This document shows positions 8,264-13,927 of a DNA stretch of 13,927 bases, piece after piece. The DNA comes from Burkholderiales bacterium. Its GTDB lineage: Bacteria > Pseudomonadota > Gammaproteobacteria > Burkholderiales > SG8-39. A program made the position numbers and the translations under genes. A model generated the notes under the pieces. It did no database searches. It saw only the letters and a program-made list of their open reading frames with translations, and was not told where the DNA came from. The stretch spans positions 1-13,927 of the forward strand of contig DAIDTN010000218.1 of assembly GCA_027457185.1 (NCBI GenBank). The letters are read 5' to 3'. Each line of letters opens with the position of its first letter. Position 1 is the first letter of the stretch.

Positions 8264-9214
8264 TTGCTGCTACACGCTGAAACGAAATTCGCCGCACGCG
8301 ACACGTCCATTCACCGCGTCATCGAACATGCGGGCAAGGTCATCCTCGGCAAGGAACGGCAGATCCGCCTGGCCGTGGCCTGCCTGCTCGCGCGCGGCCA
8401 CCTGTTGATCGAGGATCTGCCCGGAGTGGGCAAAACAACGCTCGCCCACACCCTGGCCAAGCTCCTCGGCCTGGCCTTCCAGCGCATCTCGTTCACCAGC
8501 GACCTGCTCCCCGCCGACATTATCGGCGTGTCGGTATTCGACCGCGATACCGGCAGATTCAAGTTCCATCCCGGCCCGATATTCTCGCAGCTGATACTGG
8601 CCGACGAGGTCAACCGCGCTACGCCCAAGACGCAGAGTGCTCTGCTCGAGGCGATGGAAGAGCACCAGGTCACCGCCGAAGGCGAGACGCGACCGCTGCC
8701 GGAACCGTTTTTTGTCATCGCCACGCAGAACCCCTCGCACCAGGTCGGCACTTTCCCCTTGCCGGAATCGCAGCTCGACCGTTTCCTCATGCGCATCGAA
8801 CTCGGCTATCCGGACCGCGACGCCGAGCGCGCCTTGTTGCAGGGCGTGGAGCGGCGCAATCTGGTGGCGACGCTGGAGCCCTGCCTCGCGCCGGGGGAAC
8901 TGATCGAGATGCAGGCGAACGCGAGCCAGGTGCACGCGGCAGCGGCCCTGCTCGACTACATCCAGGCGATCGTCGAGCACACGCGGCGCGCGCCCGAGTT
9001 CACCAACGGCCTGTCGCCGCGCGCCGCGCTCGGCATGCTGCATGCGGCCAAGGCCTGGGCCATGCTCGAAGGACGCGACAAGGTGCTGCCCGAAGACGTG
9101 CAGGCGATCCTGCCCGGGGTGGCCGGCCACCGCCTCGCCCCGGCGCACGAAGGCGCGCGCAAACGCTCCTCCGAAGTCACTGCCGCGCTGATCGAGACCG
9201 TGCCGATTCCCTGA
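8264..9214 (+). CDS. MoxR-family AAA+ ATPase
   Basis: MoxR ATPases act as chaperone-like remodellers, usually with a partner from the DUF58/VWA families encoded next door, as here. The 316-residue product has Walker A GVGKTT (from Gly54; Lys57, Thr58), Walker B LILADEVNRA (110-119), sensor-1 Asn156 in VIATQNP, and the arginine-finger region LDRF (171-174). The C-terminal half carries the AAA lid helices, including GLSPRAALGMLHAAKAWAML. TTG at 8264 is the likely start because a well-spaced GGAG precedes it and no ATG is available before the conserved region. It opens a plus-strand operon, and the DUF58 reading begins 29 nt after its stop. In related operons the pair is linked to envelope integrity or to assembly of protein complexes; the client here is unknown. 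Confidence 0.94.
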   Translation: MLLHAETKFAARDTSIHRVIEHAGKVILGKERQIRLAVACLLARGHLLIEDLPGVGKTTLAHTLAKLLGLAFQRISFTSDLLPADIIGVSVFDRDTGRFKFHPGPIFSQLILADEVNRATPKTQSALLEAMEEHQVTAEGETRPLPEPFFVIATQNPSHQVGTFPLPESQLDRFLMRIELGYPDRDAERALLQGVERRNLVATLEPCLAPGELIEMQANASQVHAAAALLDYIQAIVEHTRRAPEFTNGLSPRAALGMLHAAKAWAMLEGRDKVLPEDVQAILPGVAGHRLAPAHEGARKRSSEVTAALIETVPIP

Positions 9215-9243
9215 CGCACATCGACAACCGAGGGCGCGCCGGC

Positions 9244-10202
9244 GTGATCTTCGAAAAAATCCTGAGCCGCTCACAGCTCTACCGCTCGTTCTTCGGTCCG
9301 CGAGTGCCTGAGCCGGGCCGCATTTTCCTGCGGCAAAACCGCGTCTACATCCTGCCCACCCGCCCGGCCTCGCCTTCGGCATGGCGCTCGGCGTCATGCT
9401 GATCGGCTCGATAAACTACAACCTTTCGCTGGGCTATATCCTCACCTTTCTGCTCGCGAGCACGGGGCTGGTTGCGATTTTGCACACGTTCCGCAACCTG
9501 GTGCATCTGCATATCACTCCGGGCCGGGCGCAGCCGGTGTTCGCGGGCGAAATCGCCTGGTTCGAGCTGTTCGTCGAGAACCGCTCCGGCTATGACCGCT
9601 GCGCCATCGTCCTCTGGCATCAGGGCAAGCCGACGCCGTGCGACGTTGCGTCCGCGCGCGGTGCGACGGTGAGTGTCCCGGTCGCGGCCGAACGGCGCGG
9701 CTGGCTTACGCCGGCACGCATTACCGTGGACACGCGTTTTCCCGTCGGCCTGCTGCGCGCCTGGAGCTATATCCAGCCGGACATGCGCTGCCTCGTCTAT
9801 CCCAGGCCCGGCGACGCCCAGCTGCCGCTGCCCGAACCCGCCGGCGACGCCGGCGAGAAGCGCGTCGCCGCCGGCGGCAGCGACGATTTCGCCGGCCTGC
9901 GCGCGTACCAGGTCAGCGATTCGCCGCGGCATATCCACTGGAAGGCCGCCGCCCGCGGACAGGGGCTGCAAACCAAGGTATTCAGCGGCCGCGCGGCCGC
10001 CGAGTTGTGGCTCGACTGGAATGAACTGCCCATCGATCTGGACCTCGAGTCCAAGCTGTCGCGCCTGACACGCTGGGTGCTCTCGGCCGACCGGGAAGGA
10101 TTGCGTTACGGCCTGCGCCTGCCTGGACTGGAGTTGGCGCCGGACGCGGGCGAGTCACACCGCCTCGCCTGCCTGCGGGAGCTCGCGCTGTATGGCCTCT
10201 AA
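9244..10202 (+). CDS. DUF58 domain-containing protein, apparently frameshifted near the N-terminus
   Basis: DUF58 proteins are membrane-anchored partners of MoxR ATPases; their biochemical role is not settled. The reading opens at GTG 9244 (GAGGG 9 nt upstream) and gives a family-typical start through VYILPTRP, ending at 9366. The match then continues one frame back as GLAFGMALGVMLIGSINYN, so one G seems lost between 9366 and 9367. Unrepaired, the first frame stops at 9402. The downstream part, open from an ATG at 9381, would give a 273-residue protein without the N-terminus and with a shortened first membrane segment. Repaired, the protein is about 319 residues, with two hydrophobic segments (about 42-60 and 61-83). 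The DUF58 signature follows as DDFAGLRAYQVSDSPRHIHW (about 214-233). The stop overlaps the transglutaminase start by 11 nt. It could be a sequencing error or a true mutation. Confidence 0.85.
9364..9368 (+). other. Probable single-base deletion (frameshift site)
   Basis: The sequence reads CGC CCG GCC at 9361-9369. Inserting one G to give CGC CCG GGC CTC restores a continuous DUF58 reading frame. No known slippery heptamer (such as A AAA AAG) is present, so programmed frameshifting is less likely than a mutation or base-calling error. Confidence 0.75.
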
Positions 10203-12147
10203 TCGGGCACCGAATGCGACCATCCAGATGCGCCATCTGTTCTGGCTGCTCGCCGGCCTGGCACTGGTGGTCGCGCCGCATATGCAGCGCCTGCCCTGGT
10301 GGCTGAACCTGATTGCACTGATGCTGTTCGCCTGGCGCATCTATCTCGCCTGGGGCGAGCGCCCGTTGCCGCAAAAATGGTTGCTTGCCCTGTTGGTTGC
10401 GGGCGGCGTGTTCGGCGTCTTTCTTACCTACCGCACCATTTTCGGCCGCGATTCCGGCGTCGCCCTGCTGGTGCTGTTCCTGTCGCTCAAGCTGTTCGAA
10501 TTGCAGCGCGAGCGCGATGCCATCGTGCTGGTCCTGCTCAGCTACTTTCTCGCCCTCACCAATTTCTTCTATTCGCAGACGCTGCCCACGGCAGCACTGA
10601 TGCTCGCCTCGACGCTGGTCAACACCGCGAGCCTGGTGAACTTCGCCGCACCCGGGCGCGCGCTGCGGGCCAACCTGAAAACCGCGGGCGTACTGCTGGC
10701 GCAGGCGGGACCGGTGATGCTGATCCTGTTCTTCCTGTTTCCGCGGGTGCAGGGTCCGCTATGGGGGCTGCCGCAGGATGCCTACAGCGGCGTCACCGGA
10801 CTATCGAACTCGATGTCCCCCGGCGCCATCAGCCGGCTGTCGCAGGCCGACGCCATCGCGTTTCGCGTCAAATTCAGCGGGGCGCCGCCGCCCAAGCCGC
10901 AACTGTACTGGCGCGGGCCGGTATTCTGGAACTTCGATGGGCGCACCTGGCGCCCGGGCGATGTGCGCCCTTACGCCCGGATCAAGTTCGAAGCCAGCGG
11001 CAAGCCCTACGACTACGAGGTCACGCTGGAGCCGCATAACCACAATTGGCTGTTCGCACTGGAGATGGCGGCAAATATTCCGCCCAACGCGAGCGTCAGC
11101 GCCGATCACGTGCTGTTCGCGCGCACGCCGGTGCGTACCCGGATCCGCTACGCCATGCGCTCGTACACCAGTTTTGCCGAGGGCGGCGCGGACAGTCCGG
11201 CCGACCTCCGGCAGGGACTGCAATTGCCTGCGGGATTCGATCCGCGCGCGCGTCGGCTGGCGCAAGAATGGGCGGCGGACAGCGCGGACGGCGCGGCGAT
11301 CGCGCGGAAAGCCCTCGACTACTTCCGCGAGCAGGGATTTGTCTACACGCTGGACCCGCCCCCGCTCGGTCGCGATTCGGTGGACGACTTCCTGTTCGGC
11401 AGCAAGCGCGGTTTTTGCGAGCACTACGCATCGAGCTTCGTGTTCCTGATGCGTGCTGCCGGAGTGCCGGCCCGCGTCGTCACCGGCTACCAGGGAGGCG
11501 AGATCAATCCGGTGGACGGGTACATGATCGTGCGCCAGTCAGACGCCCACGCCTGGGCCGAAATATGGCTCAGGGGCAGCGGCTGGGTGCGCGTCGATCC
11601 CACCGCCGCCGTCTCGCCGGCGCGGGTGGAATCCGGCGTCGCCGCAGCAGTTCCTGCCACCGACCCGCTGCCGCTGATGACGCGCACCACGCTCCACTGG
11701 CTGCTCGATCTGCGCGACAACTGGGACGCGCTCGCAAACAAATGGAACCAGCTGGTGCTGGGCTACAACCCGGAACGCCAGCGCCAATTCCTCTCCCGCA
11801 TAGGCATGAGCGAGCCCAGTTGGGAGCACATGGCGCTGACGCTGTTCTGGGGTGTAAGCGGCCTGCTGGCGCTGCTCACCGCCTGGCTGTTAAGGCGCAT
11901 GCGCACCTTCGATCCGGTGCAGCGCCTGTGGCTCAGATTCTGCGCCAAGCTCGCAAAAAGCGGCTGTGTACGCGCAGCCCACGAAGGCCCGGCCGATTTT
12001 GTAGCACGCACGGCCGCGCGCTATCCGGCCATGGCCGAGCGCATACGCGCCATCGGCGGGCGCTACATTGCGCTGCGTTACGGCGAATCGGCGGACGCGC
12101 GCATGCTGGCCGAGTTGCGCCTGCTGGTGCGGGAGTTCAAGGTTTGA
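10192..12147 (+). CDS. TgpA-type membrane-anchored transglutaminase-like protein
   Basis: This 651-residue protein has about five or six N-terminal membrane segments (roughly residues 15-55, 63-80, 88-128, 131-150 and 165-183). A large periplasmic part follows, with the transglutaminase core at about 370-475. The Cys-His-Asp triad is complete: Cys409 in RGFCEHYASSF, His453 in DAHAWAEIW and Asp469 in VRVDPTAA. A last membrane helix (about 547-568) leads to a cytoplasmic tail resembling DUF4129. This arrangement is that of Pseudomonas TgpA, a cell-envelope protein required for growth there. Catalysis could be crosslinking or proteolysis; family knowledge does not decide. ATG 10192 overlaps the DUF58 stop by 11 nt, and the stop overlaps the mltB start by 4 nt, so the three proteins are probably made in coupled fashion. 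Confidence 0.93.
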   Translation: MASNRAPNATIQMRHLFWLLAGLALVVAPHMQRLPWWLNLIALMLFAWRIYLAWGERPLPQKWLLALLVAGGVFGVFLTYRTIFGRDSGVALLVLFLSLKLFELQRERDAIVLVLLSYFLALTNFFYSQTLPTAALMLASTLVNTASLVNFAAPGRALRANLKTAGVLLAQAGPVMLILFFLFPRVQGPLWGLPQDAYSGVTGLSNSMSPGAISRLSQADAIAFRVKFSGAPPPKPQLYWRGPVFWNFDGRTWRPGDVRPYARIKFEASGKPYDYEVTLEPHNHNWLFALEMAANIPPNASVSADHVLFARTPVRTRIRYAMRSYTSFAEGGADSPADLRQGLQLPAGFDPRARRLAQEWAADSADGAAIARKALDYFREQGFVYTLDPPPLGRDSVDDFLFGSKRGFCEHYASSFVFLMRAAGVPARVVTGYQGGEINPVDGYMIVRQSDAHAWAEIWLRGSGWVRVDPTAAVSPARVESGVAAAVPATDPLPLMTRTTLHWLLDLRDNWDALANKWNQLVLGYNPERQRQFLSRIGMSEPSWEHMALTLFWGVSGLLALLTAWLLRRMRTFDPVQRLWLRFCAKLAKSGCVRAAHEGPADFVARTAARYPAMAERIRAIGGRYIALRYGESADARMLAELRLLVREFKV

Positions 12148-13154
12148 GCGGGCCGGCGCGCCTCGCGGCCGTGGTGCTCGCATTCGCGCTGTGGTCCTGC
12201 GTTGGCGTAGCCGGCGACGCCGCCGGCGGTTACGCCAGGCGCAATGATGTGCGTCAGTTCATCGCCGAGATGGTGCAAAAGCACGGCTTTGACCGGAGCG
12301 AACTGCGCAGGCTGTTCAGCCACGCGCATTTCCAGCCCGCCGTCATCGCGGCGATCACTCCGCCGACGGAGCCGCGTGCCAAGTCCTGGCAGGCCTATCG
12401 CGCGCTGTTCCTCACGCGCGAGCGCATCGAGGCCGGCGTCGAGTTCCGCGCACAGCAGCGCGAAGCGCTCGCACGGGCCGCCGCAATCTACGGCGTGCCC
12501 GAGGAAATCATCGTCGCCATCATCGGTGTGGAATCCCTGTACGGCCGCAACACCGGCAACTATCGCGTCATCGACGCGCTCTCCACGCTCGCCTTCGACT
12601 ACCCGCCGCGCGCAGGGTTCTTCCGTGCCGAGCTGGAGAACTTCCTGCTGTACGCGCGCGACGCCGGCATCGATGCGCTGGCGCTGAAAGGGTCGTATGC
12701 CGGCGCCATCGGCATTGCGCAGTTCATGCCCAGCAGCTACCGCCGCTATGCGGTAGACCTGGACGGCGACGGCAAAGACGATCTTACCAGCAGCTTCGCC
12801 GATGCCATCGGCAGCGTCGCCAATTTTCTGAACGCGCACGGCTGGGAAGCGGGCCAGCCGGTGGCCTATACTGCGCAGGTGCAAGGGGACCAGTACCGCA
12901 AGCTGATCGATGCCGGCATCAAGCCCGGTTTTCGCTACGGCGACCTGGCGAACTACGGCGTCAGCGCCGTGGGCGCTGCCGCGGCGGACGCGCCCTGCGC
13001 CTTGATCGAGCTCACCACGCCGGACGAGCCAAGCGAATACCTGGTAGGCCTCACCAACTTCTACGTGCTGACCCGCTATAACCGCTCCAGCATGTACGCC
13101 GCCGCGGTGCTGGAACTGGCGCAGGCGGTGAAATCGGCTTATCAATCCAGATGA
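12144..13154 (+). CDS. mltB: Lytic murein transglycosylase B
   Basis: MltB cleaves the glycan strands of peptidoglycan between MurNAc and GlcNAc, leaving 1,6-anhydro-MurNAc ends. The 336-residue product carries the catalytic Glu130 in IIGVESLYGRNTG, the family block SYAGAIGIAQFMPSSYRRYA (184-203) and an EF-hand-like loop DLDGDGKDDL (205-214) that matches the calcium site of E. coli Slt35. TTG at 12144 is the chosen start: its TTGA overlaps the previous stop, GGGAG lies 8 nt upstream, and a hydrophobic export signal follows directly. The signal ends near ALWSC (Cys19), a poor lipobox because of Trp at -2, so either lipoprotein processing or cleavage by signal peptidase I is possible. A longer upstream frame is a shadow of the transglutaminase gene. 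The stop overlaps the next start by 4 nt. Confidence 0.93.
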   Translation: MSGPARLAAVVLAFALWSCVGVAGDAAGGYARRNDVRQFIAEMVQKHGFDRSELRRLFSHAHFQPAVIAAITPPTEPRAKSWQAYRALFLTRERIEAGVEFRAQQREALARAAAIYGVPEEIIVAIIGVESLYGRNTGNYRVIDALSTLAFDYPPRAGFFRAELENFLLYARDAGIDALALKGSYAGAIGIAQFMPSSYRRYAVDLDGDGKDDLTSSFADAIGSVANFLNAHGWEAGQPVAYTAQVQGDQYRKLIDAGIKPGFRYGDLANYGVSAVGAAAADAPCALIELTTPDEPSEYLVGLTNFYVLTRYNRSSMYAAAVLELAQAVKSAYQSR

Positions 13155-13642
13155 ATGCGGAATCTCTGTCGATACGCCAGGCCACGCGCGCGGACGTGCC
13201 ACTGGTGCTGTCTTTCGTCAAGGAACTGGCCGAGTACGAAAGGCTTAGTCATCTGGTCGCAGCCACCGAGGAACTCATCGCCGACGAACTGTTCGGGCCG
13301 AAAAGCCAGACCGAAGTGCTGCTCGCGTATTACGGGGAGGACCCCGTTGCCTTTGCCGTGTATTTCCACAACTTCTCCACCTTTCTCGGCAAGAAGGGTT
13401 TGTATCTGGAAGACCTGTACGTCCGCCCTGCGCACCGGCGCCGCGGTTTCGGTCGCGCCCTGCTTTTGCGCGTGGCGCGAATCGCCGCCGAGCGCAATTG
13501 CGGGCGACTCGAATGGTCGGTGCTGGACTGGAACGAAGCGGCGATATTCTTCTATGAAACGCTCGGCGCCACCATCATGCACGAATGGAAACTGGTGCGG
13601 GTCACTGGCCGCGCGCTGGAGAAGCTGGCAAAGATGAAATAG
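13151..13642 (+). CDS. GNAT-family N-acetyltransferase, SSAT-like
   Basis: This 163-residue acetyl-CoA-dependent transferase contains the pyrophosphate-binding motif R-x-x-G-x-G at 96-101 (RRRGFG) after the beta-strand LYLEDLYVRP (84-93). It also has WNEAAIFFYETLGA (127-140), with the likely general-acid Tyr135. These blocks line up well with spermidine/spermine N1-acetyltransferase (SSAT), including the LEDLYV and WNE...FY pieces, so small polyamine-like or amino-acid-like amines are plausible substrates. Many bacterial relatives are uncharacterised, so the substrate is left open. The ATG overlaps the mltB stop (ATGA), with no independent ribosome site, so it is translationally coupled as the last gene of the operon. 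Confidence 0.9.
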   Translation: MNAESLSIRQATRADVPLVLSFVKELAEYERLSHLVAATEELIADELFGPKSQTEVLLAYYGEDPVAFAVYFHNFSTFLGKKGLYLEDLYVRPAHRRRGFGRALLLRVARIAAERNCGRLEWSVLDWNEAAIFFYETLGATIMHEWKLVRVTGRALEKLAKMK

Positions 13643-13688
13643 CGGCTGTCCTGATGCCGGCTTTGTCCTGCAGAAGGACGTTCGTCTC

Positions 13689-13763
13689 GCGTAGGAGGGG
13701 CACCCCCGCCCCGACCAGCGCCACGCCCAAGCATCGATCGGCCCGGGGACGGGCCTCCTACGC
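13689..13763. repeat. REP-like doublet of inverted GTAG-headed hairpins
   Basis: GCGTAGGAGG (13689-13698) and its exact reverse complement CCTCCTACGC (13754-13763) bracket two internal stems. The left is GGGGC/GCCCC (13697-13701 with 13708-13712); the right is GGCCCG/CGGGCC (13740-13745 with 13750-13755). Each half is a GTAG-headed short palindrome, and the halves face each other, like REP doublets (REPINs) mobilised by RAYT transposases. The element lies between convergent genes in an otherwise empty 135-nt gap. A smaller 5-bp hairpin (GTCCT/AGGAC, 13665-13679) precedes it. Confidence 0.65.
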
Positions 13764-13777
13764 CCAACGGAAGTCCT

Positions 13778-13927
13778 CTAGGAGGACAGCTGTGCCAAGG
13801 CACGCCTGATCTCCTCCACTGCCTCGGGCCCGAGCGCCTGCTGCGGCGCGATAGCGTCGCCTACGTCGAAGCCCTGTAGCTGCAGCGCGGTTTTGATGCA
13901 CGCCGCCAGCGCATGTCTGGCGAACAC
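13778..13927 (-). CDS. Dihydrodipicolinate synthase (DapA)-family protein, C-terminal fragment
   Basis: Only the last 49 codons are visible, and the rest of the gene lies beyond the right edge. The fragment reads RHALAACIKTALQLQGFDVG near its start and ends EAVEEIRRALAQLSS before a TAG. The pattern K-x-A-L-x-L-x-G-F-x-V-G, then a proline-containing linker and a final amphipathic helix E-E-I-R-R-A-L, is how members of the DapA/N-acetylneuraminate lyase aldolase family end. Whether this is true DapA (lysine synthesis) or one of the many sugar-acid or keto-acid lyase relatives cannot be told from the tail. It is convergent with the acetyltransferase gene, with the REP-like doublet between them. 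Confidence 0.7.
   Translation of the reverse strand: MFARHALAACIKTALQLQGFDVGDAIAPQQALGPEAVEEIRRALAQLSS

Noticed and set aside
8109..8408. 99-codon plus-strand open frame in the divergent region
   Set aside because: It overlaps the start of moxR in another frame, has no clear ribosome site and resembles nothing I recognise.
9361..9369. Programmed ribosomal frameshift in the DUF58 gene
   Set aside because: No slippery heptamer or downstream stimulatory structure is evident; a missing G is the simpler explanation.
11046..12143. Upstream in-frame extension of mltB
   Set aside because: It lies in the transglutaminase gene in another frame and reads as arginine-rich noise; the signal peptide begins at 12144.
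12078..13202. 374-codon open frame on the minus strand
   Set aside because: It is antisense to mltB and has no recognisable domain.

Overview
The window is high-GC, densely coded bacterial chromosome. Gene content and order suggest a betaproteobacterium, probably environmental (a selD/selU pair, and a moxR-DUF58-transglutaminase-mltB run). That placement is an inference from gene families, not from a marker gene. No rRNA, tRNA, CRISPR array, insertion sequence or phage gene was seen. No gene-free stretch exceeds about 160 bases, so short intergenic structures are listed individually.

Layout. (1) 1-4241, plus strand: a carbohydrate-type ABC importer operon with a substrate-binding protein (5' end cut by the window edge), two MalF/MalG-like permeases and a MalK/UgpC-like ATPase. 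A strong 12-bp hairpin separates the binding-protein gene from the first permease gene, as expected where the binding protein is made in excess. (2) 4245-7119: a selenium module. selD (minus strand) diverges from selU/mnmH (plus strand), and selU overlaps by 4 nt a cysteine-bearing Crp/Fnr-type regulator gene. SelD makes selenophosphate and SelU uses it to put selenium into the wobble uridine of certain tRNAs. The shared 104-bp intergenic region carries a perfect 10-bp hairpin just before the selU start. (3) 7180-8103, minus strand: a histone-deacetylase-fold amidohydrolase, separated from the regulator by a TTCGT-rich inverted repeat. (4) 8264-13642, plus strand: a tight operon of a MoxR AAA+ ATPase, a DUF58 protein, a membrane-anchored TgpA-type transglutaminase, an MltB-type lytic transglycosylase and an SSAT-like GNAT acetyltransferase. 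From DUF58 onward, neighbouring genes overlap by 4-11 nt. The likely theme is envelope or peptidoglycan remodelling. (5) 13643-13927: a REP-like pair of GTAG-headed inverted hairpins, then the 3' end of a minus-strand DapA-family gene cut by the window edge.

Most notable observations. The DUF58 gene appears frameshifted: one G is missing near 9366, splitting a family-typical N-terminus (9244-9366) from the rest. The selenium module is translationally linked to a Crp/Fnr regulator with a C-x5-C pair. The end of the window carries a REP doublet whose stems differ in sequence but are both self-complementary, suggesting selection for structure. I see no clearly unprecedented system; the selenium/regulator linkage is the best lead.
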